A stretch of DNA of 64,000 bases from Hyphomonadaceae bacterium (GTDB lineage: Bacteria; Pseudomonadota; Alphaproteobacteria; Caulobacterales; Aquidulcibacteraceae). The position numbers were made by a program, and so were the translations under genes. The first letter of the stretch is position 1; each line of letters opens with the position of its first letter. Location: the NCBI GenBank assembly GCA_022841905.1, contig JALHQO010000012.1:44480-108479 (forward strand), written 5' to 3'. Below, in pieces: positions 16,586-26,301 of the stretch. Under the pieces are notes generated by a model that was given only the letters and a program-made list of their open reading frames with translations, searched no databases and was not told where the DNA came from.

Positions 16586-18837
16586 GAGCGTCCCCAGCCC
16601 AGTTGCAGCCGCAGCGCGTTGAGGGTGACGACAAGCGAAGAACCCGACATGGCGAGCGCCGCGATCAGCGGCGTCAGGAGGCCCGCTGCAGCCAGCGGCG
16701 CGGCGATAACGTTGTAGAGCGCGGAGAAGCGCAAGTTTTCCAAGGCCCGCGCGCGCGCCATTTTGGCGACGTCTATGGCTTCCACCAACGGCATCAGCGC
16801 AGCGCCCTGCAGCACCAAGTCTGACGCCGCTTGGCTCGCCTCCAACGCCGTTCCTGGTGATGCGGAGGCATGCGCGGCGGCGAGCGCAGCAGCGTCATTA
16901 AGGCCGTCGCCGACCATCAGCACCTTCTTGCCTGCTGCGCGCAGCGCTGCGAGGCGCGCCGTTTTATCTGATGGTGACGCGCTCGCGACCCAATGCTCAA
17001 TGCCAGCCTCACGCGCCGCGGCTTCGACGGCGACGGGGCGGTCGCCGGAGATCAGCTCTACCGCGATCCCACGCTGACGAAGCGCGGCGATGGTTTGAGC
17101 GGCGTCGGCTCGGAGCGCATCGGTAAAGGCGAACCGCACTGGCGGGGCGTCGCCGCTGGCGAACCAGAGCTCAGCGGCGCCATCGTTCGCGTCCGCGCAC
17201 TGTGGCGCAGCGAACGTGCGCCGACCGATGCGCATGCCACCGGCTTCGATTCCCTCACCGGGGATTTCGCGCGCATCCGCCGTGGCAACGCCCGGCCCGG
17301 CGGCCTCCACAAGCGCGCGTGACAGAGGATGACGCGAAACGCGGGCAAGCGACGCGGCAGTGCGCAGAACGTCGGGCGCCACGGCGCTGACCAAGCGGGG
17401 CTTGCCGAGCGTCAAAGTGCCTGTCTTGTCAAACACCGCAACATCAACCTGCGCTAGTCGCTCCAGCGCGTCACCCGATTTCACCAGTACGCCGCGCTTG
17501 AATAAACGTCCGGTCGCCACAACTTGCACCGCCGGCACTGCCAAGCCCAGCGCACACGGGCATGTAATGATCAGCACCGCGACGGCATTCATCAGCGCGA
17601 CGCGCAGACCGACGTCCGCGACATCGAGGCCCGCCAATCTCAATAGCGCCGGCCCAAACATCCAGCCCACAAACGTAGCCAGCGCCAGTGAATGCACGAC
17701 AGGCACATAAAGCGCCGCCGCCTTCTCGGCCAAGCGCACGAAACGGGCGCGTCCTTGCTCGCCGGCCTCGATCAATCGCGCCAGTTCGGCGACCGAGGAA
17801 TCTTGCGCCCGCGCGGTGGCGCGTATGATCAAGCGTTGGCTGAGATTGATGACGCCGGCATGGATCACATCTCCGGCGCGCACGGATTGCGGCAGCGTCT
17901 CGCCGGTGAGCATGGAGCGATCGAGATCGGAGACGCCCTGCTCGACAACGCCGTCCACTGGCGCGCGATCCCCCGACGCAAGGATGAGACGGTCGCCGAC
18001 CATGATGTCGCCGGCGCCAATCGCAACGACGCGCCCGTCAGCGCCGATGCGTGAGGCAGTTACCGATTGCAGCGCCAGTAGATCGCGCGCGGCGGTGCGG
18101 GCTTGCTCTCGGAGCCGGTGATCGAGATAGCGCCCGATCAGCAGGAAGAAGAGCAGCATGGTAATGCCGTCGAAGTATGCGTGCTCACCCTGTTGCAGCG
18201 TTTCGGCGATCGAGATGCCGAGCGTCAGAAACACTGCCAGCGAGATCGGTACGTCCATGTTGGCGCGGCGCGCGCGGAGCGCCGTCCCGGCGGAGCGGAA
18301 GAACGGCTGGGCGGCATAAAGGGCGGCGGGGATGGCGATCAGGGCCGAAATCCAGTGCAGGAGCGTGCGCGTGCCCTCGCCCATCTCGCCATCGCCAGAC
18401 CAGACTGGCACCGAGAACATCATGATGTTCATGGCCGCAAAGCCAGCGACAGCGAGATAACGCAGAAGCTTGCGCCCCTCTTCGTCGACTTGCCGCGCAG
18501 CGGCGGCTGGATCGAAGGCCGAGGCGCCATAGCCCATGCGCGCGAGCGCATCGGTGATCGCAGCAGGCGCGACCGCGCCGGGCGACCACGCCACGCGCAG
18601 GCGCGCGGTGGAAAGATTGAGCCGCGCGTCGCTAACGCCGGGCAAGGCTAGCAGACCGCTCTCGATCTTGCGGATGCACGCGGCGCACTTGGCGCCCTGA
18701 ATCAAAAGCTCAAGCGTGTCGCGGCCACCAGCGTCGCGCCGCACGAACGCAGCGGGGTCGGCGCGGCGAGCGTCGCGATCTTCAGCCGGCGCCAGACCTG
18801 ACGGGCAGCCGCTTTCGGCGAGCGTTAGGGTCGCCAT
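16582..18837 (-). CDS. ccoI: Copper-exporting P-type ATPase CcoI/FixI
   Basis: 751 residues from the ATG at 18837; a longer frame upstream is out-of-frame ccoH sequence. Order: Cys-containing N-terminus, HMA domain with GAKCAACIRKIESG, eight membrane helices with the ion-binding TCPCALGLAVP, phosphorylation DKTGTLTLGKP, and the hinge MVGDGLNDAAALAAA. P1B ATPases of this type load copper for cbb3 oxidase assembly. It overlaps ccoH by 13 bp and ccoS by 4 bp. Confidence 0.95.
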   Translation of the reverse strand: MATLTLAESGCPSGLAPAEDRDARRADPAAFVRRDAGGRDTLELLIQGAKCAACIRKIESGLLALPGVSDARLNLSTARLRVAWSPGAVAPAAITDALARMGYGASAFDPAAAARQVDEEGRKLLRYLAVAGFAAMNIMMFSVPVWSGDGEMGEGTRTLLHWISALIAIPAALYAAQPFFRSAGTALRARRANMDVPISLAVFLTLGISIAETLQQGEHAYFDGITMLLFFLLIGRYLDHRLREQARTAARDLLALQSVTASRIGADGRVVAIGAGDIMVGDRLILASGDRAPVDGVVEQGVSDLDRSMLTGETLPQSVRAGDVIHAGVINLSQRLIIRATARAQDSSVAELARLIEAGEQGRARFVRLAEKAAALYVPVVHSLALATFVGWMFGPALLRLAGLDVADVGLRVALMNAVAVLIITCPCALGLAVPAVQVVATGRLFKRGVLVKSGDALERLAQVDVAVFDKTGTLTLGKPRLVSAVAPDVLRTAASLARVSRHPLSRALVEAAGPGVATADAREIPGEGIEAGGMRIGRRTFAAPQCADANDGAAELWFASGDAPPVRFAFTDALRADAAQTIAALRQRGIAVELISGDRPVAVEAAAREAGIEHWVASASPSDKTARLAALRAAGKKVLMVGDGLNDAAALAAAHASASPGTALEASQAASDLVLQGAALMPLVEAIDVAKMARARALENLRFSALYNVIAAPLAAAGLLTPLIAALAMSGSSLVVTLNALRLQLGWGRS

Positions 18838-19313
18838 GTCAGCTCCGATTCGAAATCGAGTGCGCCATCGCCGCGCTCCGCACGCGCGCGCAAACGCCAA
18901 CGACCTGGCGTCAACGTCCCCAGCCGCGCGACGTAGCGGCCGTTTCCTTGCGGCTCGAAAGTCAGCGCCCGATCGAACTGGGCGTTCGTCGGCCATTCGA
19001 GCCCGCCGGTCAGCGTCGCGCCGTCGATAGGCGCTGCATTGCTGGCGTCGAGCACCACTTCGAGCACCGCGCCATCCGCATCGCTGCGTAGTTCGGCGCC
19101 AGCCTGCCAGCCCAGAGCCGCTTGCGCGCGACGTTCGGCCAGCGTGTCGTTGTAGCGCAGACCTTGAAGGTATGAGCGCCGCACATCTTCGCCGGGAAAG
19201 GAGCGCACGGCATAGACCGCAAACGTCACGTTCACGGCAATGATCGCGCCAAAGAACAACAAGATGGCCGTGAGCACATGCCAGCCGCGAATTTCAAAGC
19301 TTGCCGTGCTCAT
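18825..19313 (-). CDS. ccoH: cbb3 oxidase accessory protein CcoH/FixH
   Basis: 162 residues. One N-terminal membrane helix (GWHVLTAILLFFGAIIAVNVTFAVYAV) and a periplasmic beta-rich FixH domain (YLQGLRYNDTLAERRAQAALGWQA; LTPGRWRLRARA). FixH is needed for cbb3 assembly. Start overlaps the ccoG stop by 4 bp. Confidence 0.92.
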   Translation of the reverse strand: MSTASFEIRGWHVLTAILLFFGAIIAVNVTFAVYAVRSFPGEDVRRSYLQGLRYNDTLAERRAQAALGWQAGAELRSDADGAVLEVVLDASNAAPIDGATLTGGLEWPTNAQFDRALTFEPQGNGRYVARLGTLTPGRWRLRARAERGDGALDFESELTWRP

Positions 19314-20794
19314 GGTGGACCCCCTGCAAGAAAGGCCGACGCGCTGGTCGCGACATCGCCGGTCTCGGTGTCGTGGATGGTGAAGCGCAGATCGTGCGAG
19401 CCGGCGCCGACATTGGCCGGCGCCACGACGTGGATGCGCACATTGGTTACGCTGTCAGCGTTCGCTTGCACGATGATATCGCCATTGGCGCTGAGCGTCG
19501 GCGCCTGCAGCCGCGTGCCCTGCAAACCATCGATGGCGATGCGCACCTGACGCGGGCGATCGGTCATGTTGATCAGCTTCAGTGCGTAATCATTGCGGAT
19601 ACTGCCGTCGGCTAGGCGCACGAAGGGTGGGCTACGGTCGCGGATGACGTTGAGATCGAGCGTCTGCCGCGTGGCGAGACCATAGATCATGAAGGCCGCA
19701 ACCAAGGCCATCAGCGTGCCGTACAGGATCGTCCGCGGACGGATCAGCCGATAACGCGCTTGTTTGCCCGCCTTTCGGCGATCGGCATTGGCGTAGCTGT
19801 CATAAGCAATGAGCCCTTTCGGACGGCCCACCTTCTCCATGATCTCATCGCAGGCATCGATGCAGAGCGCGCAATTTATGCATTCGAGTTGATCGCCGTC
19901 GCGGATATCGATCCCTTGCGGGCAGACGGCGACACATTGGCGGCAATCGATGCAATCACCACGCCCCTCCCAGCTGTCACCTTTCTTGTGTGCGCCGCGC
20001 GGTTCGCCGCGATCGACGCGATACGCCACGCTCAACGCATCCTTATCGATCATCGCCGCCTGAATGCGCGGCCACGGGCACATATAGGTGCAGACTTGCT
20101 CCCGCATCGTGCCGGCCAGCGCATACGTCGTGAAGGTGAGCAAGCCAATGAACAGATAGACGAGCGGATCCGCTTGGCCGGTGAAGATGTTGCGAAACAG
20201 CGTTGGCGCGTCGTCGAAGTAAAACACCCAGGCGCCGCCTGTCGCCGCGGCGATGACTATCCACACGGCGTGCTTGGATATTTTCTTGGTCGCCTTCGAT
20301 AGCGACATTGGCGCCTTGTCGAGCCGCATGCGCGCGTTGCGGTCGCCTTCTATGGCGCGCTCGACATAGATGTAGAGATCGGTCCAAACTGTCTGCGGAC
20401 AGGCGTAACCGCACCACACGCGCCCGAACAAAGCTGACGAGAGAAAGATTGCGAACGACGCCAGGATCAGCAGCCCGGTGATGTAATACACCTCCTGCGG
20501 CCAGAGCTCGATGAAGAAGAAGTAGAACCGCCGGCCTTCAAAATCGACCAGCACGGCTTGATCGACGCGGCCCTCGCCACGATCCCAGCGCAGCCAGGGC
20601 GTGATGTAATAGATGCCGAGCAGCACGATCATCGCCGCCCATTTGAGATTTCTAAAGTAGCCCTGCGCGAGCTTCGGATAAATCTGCTCGCGTTTCTTGT
20701 AGAGCGCGCGGGACTCTTTCGAGTTCACGGCGCGCGCGTCGATGCCGTGCTCGTCCGCGCGCGCCGTCGTATCGATCAGGGTGGCCTTGTCCAT
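19310..20794 (-). CDS. ccoG: cbb3 oxidase accessory ferredoxin-like protein CcoG/FixG/RdxA
   Basis: 494 residues from the ATG at 20794, 4 bp after the ccoP stop. Several membrane helices, then CGYACPQTVWTDLY, and two 4Fe-4S clusters CIDCRQCVAVCPQG and CINCALCIDACD. The C-terminal periplasmic Ig-like domain covers about residues 370-494. CcoG reduces copper for cbb3 assembly. The longer open frame upstream is not used because it would run deep into ccoP. Confidence 0.94.
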   Translation of the reverse strand: MDKATLIDTTARADEHGIDARAVNSKESRALYKKREQIYPKLAQGYFRNLKWAAMIVLLGIYYITPWLRWDRGEGRVDQAVLVDFEGRRFYFFFIELWPQEVYYITGLLILASFAIFLSSALFGRVWCGYACPQTVWTDLYIYVERAIEGDRNARMRLDKAPMSLSKATKKISKHAVWIVIAAATGGAWVFYFDDAPTLFRNIFTGQADPLVYLFIGLLTFTTYALAGTMREQVCTYMCPWPRIQAAMIDKDALSVAYRVDRGEPRGAHKKGDSWEGRGDCIDCRQCVAVCPQGIDIRDGDQLECINCALCIDACDEIMEKVGRPKGLIAYDSYANADRRKAGKQARYRLIRPRTILYGTLMALVAAFMIYGLATRQTLDLNVIRDRSPPFVRLADGSIRNDYALKLINMTDRPRQVRIAIDGLQGTRLQAPTLSANGDIIVQANADSVTNVRIHVVAPANVGAGSHDLRFTIHDTETGDVATSASAFLAGGPP

Positions 20795-20798
20795 GCCG

Positions 20799-21758
20799 CT
20801 AGCGTAGCGGAGCGCTCGGCGGCCCGTTTTGCGTTGGCTCAGGTACGGCTGCCGGCGTTGCAGCTGGCGGTGGCGCATCGGGCTCGCCGCCGCCCATTTC
20901 GTGGACGTAGTATGCCAGCGCCCGCAGCGTGCCCGGATCAAAGCGCGCTTCCCAGGCCGGCATGACCCCGCCACGGCCCAGCTCGATTTGGCGGCGGATT
21001 TCCTCGCGCGAGCCGCCATAGAGCCAAAGGTCGTCATTCAAGCTCGGCGCGCCAAAATTGCGATCGCCCGCACCTGTGGCGCCGTGACACGCGGCGCATT
21101 GCTCTTGGTAGAGGACAGCGCCCCGCGCAGCGGCCGCACGATTGGGGTCCAAGCGAGCGCCCGCCGCTGAAATGCTGATGGCGTACTCCGTGACGTCGCC
21201 AATTTGTTGCGGCGTTAACAAGCCGTCGCGCCCGAACGCCGGCATCATCGACATGCGCGTTTCTGGATGATCGGCGCGAATGCCGACGCGCAACGTATGC
21301 TCAATCTCGGCCAGCGAACCGCCCCAGATCCAAACATCGTCAGCCAGAACGGGGTAACCCGGCGCGCCGGCGCCGCCAGCACCGTGACAAGTGCGGCAAT
21401 AATCGCCGAACACGGACTCCCCCGCCGCGCGCGCAAATTGCTGCAATTCCGGATCGGCCGCGATCTCGACGGTGCTCGCATCCGCGAGGCGCTCAAACAT
21501 CGGCGCGCGGGCCGAGCGCAGCGCGCCGACATCGGCGGCGACGTTGTTGCGATCGGAGAAGCCGAGAACGCCCTTGGTGTAGCCATTGCCGATCGGCCAA
21601 GCCGGCATCAGCACCCAATAGATCACCGCCGCCAGGATGCAGGCGTAGAATATGTAGAGCCACCACCGCGGCAGCGGCGTGTCGAGCTCTTTGACGCCAT
21701 CCCATTCGTGACCGGTCGTTTCCGTACCGCTGACAGAGTCGCGCTCACGCTCGGTCAT
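20799..21758 (-). CDS. ccoP: cbb3 oxidase diheme subunit CcoP
   Basis: 319 residues. One N-terminal membrane helix (WWLYIFYACILAAVIYWVLMP) then two cytochrome c domains with heme sites CRTCH and CAACH. Methionine ligand regions are MMPAFGRDG and GVMPAWEARF. It passes electrons to CcoO and CcoN. A Pro/Ala-rich tail follows. Start overlaps ccoQ by 14 bp. Confidence 0.95.
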   Translation of the reverse strand: MTERERDSVSGTETTGHEWDGVKELDTPLPRWWLYIFYACILAAVIYWVLMPAWPIGNGYTKGVLGFSDRNNVAADVGALRSARAPMFERLADASTVEIAADPELQQFARAAGESVFGDYCRTCHGAGGAGAPGYPVLADDVWIWGGSLAEIEHTLRVGIRADHPETRMSMMPAFGRDGLLTPQQIGDVTEYAISISAAGARLDPNRAAAARGAVLYQEQCAACHGATGAGDRNFGAPSLNDDLWLYGGSREEIRRQIELGRGGVMPAWEARFDPGTLRALAYYVHEMGGGEPDAPPPAATPAAVPEPTQNGPPSAPLR

Positions 21759-21912
21759 TGTCGTCCCCCTCTTCGAGCGGGCTGCGCGCCGCTTGGTCGA
21801 ACTTCTTTTTGTTGCCGGGCCAGAGCGCGTAGATCACAGCCAAGCCGAAGCACACGGCGAGCAGCACGAGGCCCCAAGTCTGTGCGAACTGCGTCGCTTG
21901 TTCGTAAGTCAT
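21745..21912 (-). CDS. ccoQ: cbb3 oxidase small subunit CcoQ
   Basis: 55 residues: MTYEQATQFAQTWGLVLLAV, one helix running through CFGLAVIYALWPGNKKKFDQAA, then an acidic tail. Position between ccoO and ccoP, one helix and the PGNKKKFDQAA motif identify CcoQ. The stop lies inside the start of ccoP. Confidence 0.92.
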   Translation of the reverse strand: MTYEQATQFAQTWGLVLLAVCFGLAVIYALWPGNKKKFDQAARSPLEEGDDNDRA

Positions 21913-21917
21913 GACGC

Positions 21918-22652
21918 CTACCTCGTGTTCTCAGGCGCGTCGGCCTGGTAGGTGTCGAAGTCGATGCCGGCGCCTAGCATCTGCAAATACGCGATCAGCG
22001 CATCCATCTCGGTGACGCGTTGCGGATTGCCATCGAAGTCGCGCACCGCCGCACCCGGATAGCGCTGCTCGAAATCGTAGGCATGTGCGTTGAGTGGCTC
22101 GGCTTGCGCGCGCGCATCGATGGCGGCGCTCGCCACTTGCTCATCGCTATAGGGCACGCGCAGGAAGCGATTGGCGCGCAAGTGGTTGCCCATGAGTGCG
22201 GTGTTCACGTCGGCGCGCGCCAGGAAGGCGTAGGGTGGCATGACCGATTCAGGCACAACCGAGCGCGGGTTTTCCAAATGTGCGCGATGCCACTCATCGG
22301 AATAGCGCCCGCCGACGCGCGCGAGGTCCGGGCCGGTGCGCTTCGAACCCCATTGGAACGGGTGGTCGTACATACTCTCGGCGGCGAGCGAGTAATGGCC
22401 ATAACGCTCGACCTCGTCGCGCAGCGGACGCACCATTTGCGAGTGGCAGACGTAGCAGCCTTCGCGGATGTAAACCTCACGCCCCGCCAGTTCGAGCGGC
22501 GTATAGGGCCGCACGCCTTCGACCTCCTCGATCGTGCTCTCAATGAAAAAGAGCGGCGTGATTTGCACCAAGCCGCCGATCGAGACGACGACGAGGATGC
22601 CGACAACGAGAATGAGCGAGTGACGCTCGAACCATCTGTGAAATTTCCACAT
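21918..22652 (-). CDS. ccoO: cbb3 oxidase monoheme subunit CcoO
   Basis: 244 residues. N-terminal helix ([20 protein letters not shown]), heme site [17 protein letters not shown] near residue 67, axial Met in VMPPYAFL, and the typical [23 protein letters not shown]. It receives electrons from CcoP. Second gene of the cco operon. Confidence 0.96.
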   Translation of the reverse strand: MWKFHRWFERHSLILVVGILVVVSIGGLVQITPLFFIESTIEEVEGVRPYTPLELAGREVYIREGCYVCHSQMVRPLRDEVERYGHYSLAAESMYDHPFQWGSKRTGPDLARVGGRYSDEWHRAHLENPRSVVPESVMPPYAFLARADVNTALMGNHLRANRFLRVPYSDEQVASAAIDARAQAEPLNAHAYDFEQRYPGAAVRDFDGNPQRVTEMDALIAYLQMLGAGIDFDTYQADAPENTR

Positions 22653-22666
22653 GATCTTCGCGCCCC

Positions 22667-24313
22667 CTATTCCGCCGCGACCGCTTGCGCAGGCACGTCA
22701 GCCGTACGGACGTGCGCCGGCTCCTTGCCCGTCGCCGTGCGCCACAAATTGTAAGCCATGATGAGCGCGCCGAGCAGGAACAGCGTCCCCCCGAGAGCGC
22801 GGATGATGTAGTATGGGTTCATCGCCTCGACGGTCTCGACGAACGAGTATTCGAGGAAGCCGAACTCGTTATACGCGCGCCACATCAGCCCTTGCATGAT
22901 GCCCGCGACCCACATCGAGGTGATGTAAAGCACGATGCCGATGGTCGAGAGCCAGAAATGCCACTCGACGAGCGCGTTTGAGAAAAGCCCCTTGCGGCGC
23001 CACAGCCACGGCGTCAGGCAATAGAGCGCGCCGAAGCTGACGAAGCCCACCCAACCAAGCGCGCCGGAATGCACGTGGCCGATGGTCCAATCGGTATAGT
23101 GCGACAGCGAATTAACGGCGCGGATCGACATCACCGGGCCTTCAAACGTCGACATGCCGTAGAACGCGACACTGACCACAAGCATGCGCAACACCGGATC
23201 GGTGCGCAGCTTGTCCCACGCGCCCGAGAGCGTCATCAGGCCGTTGATCATGCCGCCCCAGCTCGGCATCCAAAGCATGATCGAGAACGTCGCGCCGAGC
23301 GTCTGCGCCCATTGCGGCAGCGCCGTGTAGTGGAGATGGTGCGGGCCGGCCCAGATGTAGAGAAAGATCAGCGCCCAAAAGTGGATGATCGAGAGCCGGT
23401 ACGAATAGACCGGGCGATCAGCCTGCTTCGGGATGAAGTAGTACATGATGCCGAGGAAGCCGGCGGTGAGGAAAAAGCCGACGGCGTTGTGGCCGTACCA
23501 CCATTGCGTCAGCGCATCCTGCACTCCCGAGAAGAGCGAATAGCTGAACCAGCCGCTTAAGCTGACCGGCGCCGCCAGATTGTTGACGATGTGCAGCATC
23601 GCGATCGTCACGATGAAGGCGAGATAGAACCAGTTGGCGACGTAGATGTGCTTCTCTTGCCGCTTCCAGATCGTGCCGAGGAAAACGAGCAGATAGGCGA
23701 CCCACACCAAGGTCAGCCAAAGATCGGTGTACCAAGGCGGTTCAGCGTATTCGCGGCCCTGTGTGATGCCGAGCAGATAGCCGGTGCCGGCCATCACGAT
23801 GAAAAGCTGATAACCCCAGAACACGAACCACGGCCAAAGGCCGCCAGCCAAGCGCGCGCGGCACGTGCGCTGCACGACGTAGAAGCTCGTTGCGATCAGC
23901 ACGTTGCCGCCGAACGCGAAGATCACGGCGGAGGTGTGCAACGGGCGCAGGCGGCCGAAATTGGTCCAGCCCCATTCCTCGAAATAGAGCACATTCGGAA
24001 ACGCCAGTTGCGCGGCGATGATGACGCCAACCAGGAAACCCGCGATGCCCCAGAACATCGAAGCGACGACGCCGGCTTTAATGACGCCATTCTCGTAGCG
24101 GGAAGATTGGTCGAGTGCTGGCCCGCGACCGAGAACGCCAGTCAGCAGCGCACCCCCGAACAGAAAGGCGCCGAGCGCTGTCCACATCTGGATCGCGAAT
24201 GCGGAATCGGTGGCGTTGGCCGCGCCCCATAGTGCGAAATAACTGCACGCTACGATGATGGCCCCGATCGCCCATGCGTCGAGACCGCCTCTTTGCCTGC
24301 TCATACTCGCCAT
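22667..24313 (-). CDS. ccoN: cbb3 cytochrome oxidase catalytic subunit CcoN
   Basis: 548 residues from the ATG at 24313, which has GGGGAG 7 bp upstream; a TTG at 24331 gives six more residues, and an ATG at 24304 is also possible. Twelve-helix heme-copper oxidase with [23 protein letters not shown] (CuB region) and the histidines of [14 protein letters not shown] and [14 protein letters not shown]. It reduces oxygen with high affinity. First gene of the ccoNOQP-GHIS operon; a FixK/FNR box sits about 56-69 bp upstream. Confidence 0.96.
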   Translation of the reverse strand: MASMSRQRGGLDAWAIGAIIVACSYFALWGAANATDSAFAIQMWTALGAFLFGGALLTGVLGRGPALDQSSRYENGVIKAGVVASMFWGIAGFLVGVIIAAQLAFPNVLYFEEWGWTNFGRLRPLHTSAVIFAFGGNVLIATSFYVVQRTCRARLAGGLWPWFVFWGYQLFIVMAGTGYLLGITQGREYAEPPWYTDLWLTLVWVAYLLVFLGTIWKRQEKHIYVANWFYLAFIVTIAMLHIVNNLAAPVSLSGWFSYSLFSGVQDALTQWWYGHNAVGFFLTAGFLGIMYYFIPKQADRPVYSYRLSIIHFWALIFLYIWAGPHHLHYTALPQWAQTLGATFSIMLWMPSWGGMINGLMTLSGAWDKLRTDPVLRMLVVSVAFYGMSTFEGPVMSIRAVNSLSHYTDWTIGHVHSGALGWVGFVSFGALYCLTPWLWRRKGLFSNALVEWHFWLSTIGIVLYITSMWVAGIMQGLMWRAYNEFGFLEYSFVETVEAMNPYYIIRALGGTLFLLGALIMAYNLWRTATGKEPAHVRTADVPAQAVAAE

Positions 24314-24368
24314 CCCGCGCTCCCCGACCAAGTGTTAGAGCCGGTAACAGTGCTCGTGGCGGCGGCGT

Positions 24369-24382
24369 TTGATCTGGCTCAA
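24369..24382. promoter_or_regulatory. FixK/FNR-type box between ccoN and a divergent small gene
   Basis: Minus-strand sequence TTGAGCCAGATCAA keeps the TTGA-N6-TCAA core of FNR/FixK sites. Its centre is about 62 bp before the ccoN ATG, right for a class II activator position with a short leader. It also lies 46 bp before the divergent gene at 24428. Confidence 0.8.
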
Positions 24383-24427
24383 CGTGCGCGCCTGCGACGC
24401 AGGTAATTGCTCCAGCAGGAGTCCATC

Positions 24428-24688
24428 ATGCGCGCTGAGAGCATTCGGATTAACGTTGCATCCGCGTTTGTTGCCGCCGCGGCGGTTTGGCCGCCAGCAC
24501 TTTGCGTTGTCACCGAAGCGATGGCGACGCCGCTGCAGCGGGCGATGCGAGACGCGTGGTGTGGCGCCGGGCCGCAAGCGCTCGAATTTCTCGGCCACTG
24601 TCCGGCCTGCTGGAGCGGCGCAGCGGCATTTCTACTCGCCGCGGCGATGGTAGCGTCTAGCCCTCGGCGTCTTCGCGCCGCAACCTGA
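24428..24688 (+). CDS. Small predicted membrane protein divergent from ccoN
   Basis: 86 residues, unknown function. ATG at 24428 has CAGGAG upstream. It has two hydrophobic segments (VASAFVAAAAVWPPALCVV and AAAFLLAAAMVA) and a CPAC pair (LGHCPACWSGAA), which could bind a metal or form a disulfide. Two plausible roles given the setting are an accessory role in oxidase or copper handling; neither is shown. Shares the FixK box with ccoN. Its 3' end overlaps the convergent META-domain gene by 32 bp. Confidence 0.6.
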   Translation: MRAESIRINVASAFVAAAAVWPPALCVVTEAMATPLQRAMRDAWCGAGPQALEFLGHCPACWSGAAAFLLAAAMVASSPRRLRAAT

Positions 24689-25073
24689 TCAGCGTTTCGC
24701 TACCCGACGCCGCCGGCAACAACTCCAACGACCGACCACGCAAGATTTGACGCTGAACCTGCGGCAATACCAAGAGGAAGCGTTGCTCATCGGTGGCGGC
24801 GGCGATGCTGGCGCACTCTGCCGGGGTTTCACTGACCGGACCGATCGCGATGGTTTCGCTGAAGCTGCTAACCGGCGCGGTGAAGTCATTGCAGCCGGTG
24901 AATCCGGTAATGGTTTCGTTCTCGGTGTCGAACGCCATCCAGATATCGACATCCTCACCCAAAGAGGCGCCAGCGATCTGCTGCACTTCCCAGCGGCCAT
25001 CAAGAGGCTCGGTAGCTGGCTGGCACGCCGCCAACACCAATGCCGCCGAAGCAGCCAAAACAATGCGCTTCAT
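24657..25073 (-). CDS. META/HslJ-domain lipoprotein
   Basis: 138 residues. Lipobox MKRIVLAASAALVLAAC, then a META domain with DGRWEVQQIAG and the signature GFTGCNDFTAPV near residues 57-68. Such domains occur in exported stress-related proteins such as HslJ; biochemical function is unclear. Start overlaps the stop of the upstream membrane protein by 4 bp. Confidence 0.82.
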   Translation of the reverse strand: MKRIVLAASAALVLAACQPATEPLDGRWEVQQIAGASLGEDVDIWMAFDTENETITGFTGCNDFTAPVSSFSETIAIGPVSETPAECASIAAATDEQRFLLVLPQVQRQILRGRSLELLPAASGSETLIRLRREDAEG

Positions 25074-25507
25074 GTGGGCCTCCCATCGCGCCGCATTCTG
25101 ATCAGCGGCATCACAGCAAAAGCGACCAGCGTGAACGCGTAAATCATTCCCGCTGGCGTCGAAAAATATTCGAGTTGATCCGCGAACGTCATGCCGCGGA
25201 GGCCAAAGCCTACGGCGAGATCAGCCATCTGCTGCAACACGAGCGCAATCACGCCGATCGACAAAAAGCTCACCCAGTCGCCATCCACACCCGCCCACGC
25301 GGGGGCGAGGCGCGCAGCGAACCACATCGCGGCCATCAGGAGTGGCGCTTCCAGCAGCACCGCGAGCGCTTTCCCCAGCCATGGCTCAAGCCAGAGCACG
25401 CGTGGCGGCCCGAGCACCATCCCCACCGCGAACACCAGGGCAAAATAAATCGCGGCGGCATGCGGCACGCGGCTGAACTTCCGCGGCGGGGCGCCCACGT
25501 CCGTCAT
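25070..25507 (-). CDS. Four-helix membrane protein of unknown function
   Basis: 145 residues with about four membrane helices (AAAIYFALVFAVGMVLG; ALAVLLEAPLLMAAMWFAARL; SFLSIGVIALVLQQMADLAVG; YAFTLVAFAVMPLIRM). No recognised family. Start and stop overlap its neighbours by 4 bp (25504-25507 with the SDR gene, 25070-25073 with the lipoprotein), so the three are one translation-coupled operon. Confidence 0.72.
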   Translation of the reverse strand: MTDVGAPPRKFSRVPHAAAIYFALVFAVGMVLGPPRVLWLEPWLGKALAVLLEAPLLMAAMWFAARLAPAWAGVDGDWVSFLSIGVIALVLQQMADLAVGFGLRGMTFADQLEYFSTPAGMIYAFTLVAFAVMPLIRMRRDGRPT

Positions 25508-26274
25508 TGCGCCGTGTAGCCGCCATCGATCACCAGTTCGGCACCGGTGACGAATTTCGATTCATTGGATGCGAGATAGAGAATGCCGTAGGCGATATCG
25601 TCAGGCTCACCTAAATGGCCGACGGGATGCAAGCCTGTCAAAAACGCCTTGGCCGCTGCCGGGTCCGATTGTGAAGCGAGATAGTTCTCGACCATCGGTG
25701 TCCAGATGTAACCTGGGTGCACAGAGTTGACGCGTATCTTGTAACCGGACTGAGCGCAGTGGAGCGCCGCCGATTTGGTGAAGATGCGCACGCCGCCCTT
25801 GCTGGCATTATAGGCAGCCAGATTGGGATCGCCGATTAATCCCTCGATCGAGGAAAGATTGATAATCGATCCTCCGCCGCTCCCCTTCATCGCCGCGACT
25901 GCGCGCTGCGTGCCGAGGAAGACGCCCTCCAAATTGACCGCCATCAAGGCGCGCCATTGCGCGAGCGTCGTTTTCTCAACGTCGCCGCCGAGCGCCACGC
26001 CGGCATTGTTGACCAGAATATCCAATCGCCCAAAGCGGCGTACTGTCGCCGCGATCGTCGCATCCCAGTCGGCTTCCGACGAAACGTCCTGGCGCATGAA
26101 CATCGCCTCGCCGCCGGCCTCGACGATTTCGTCAGCGACGGCGCGGCCTTCGGACTCTTTCAGGTCGGTGACCATGACCTTGGCGCCTTCACGCGCCAGC
26201 ATCATTGCGCAGGCGCGGCCAAGGCCGAGACCAGCGCCGGTCACTAAAGCGACTTTGTTTTCCACGCGCTTCAT
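25504..26274 (-). CDS. SDR-family oxidoreductase
   Basis: 256 residues, classical short-chain dehydrogenase. NAD(P)-binding TGAGLGLG (residues 13-20), NNAG (LDILVNNAGVALGG), catalytic Ser in INLSSIEG and YNASK. The acidic D at the end of the second strand (VMVTDLKE) favours NAD over NADP. C-terminal GAELVIDGGYTAQ is typical. Substrate unknown. Confidence 0.9.
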   Translation of the reverse strand: MKRVENKVALVTGAGLGLGRACAMMLAREGAKVMVTDLKESEGRAVADEIVEAGGEAMFMRQDVSSEADWDATIAATVRRFGRLDILVNNAGVALGGDVEKTTLAQWRALMAVNLEGVFLGTQRAVAAMKGSGGGSIINLSSIEGLIGDPNLAAYNASKGGVRIFTKSAALHCAQSGYKIRVNSVHPGYIWTPMVENYLASQSDPAAAKAFLTGLHPVGHLGEPDDIAYGILYLASNESKFVTGAELVIDGGYTAQ

Positions 26275-26301
26275 GGTGCGTCTCCGTGCGCTTTAGCGCC
26301 T

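Noticed and set aside
18838..18996. Longer N-terminus for CcoI
   Set aside because: Antiparallel low-complexity reading across ccoH; the ATG at 18837 fits the family and operon overlap.
20795..21037. Longer N-terminus for CcoG
   Set aside because: It would overlap ccoP by over 200 bp in another frame and does not look like CcoG; the ATG at 20794 gives the normal length.
24335..24598. Minus-strand frame of 87 codons upstream of ccoN
   Set aside because: Arg-rich shadow of the plus-strand small gene and spans the FixK box.
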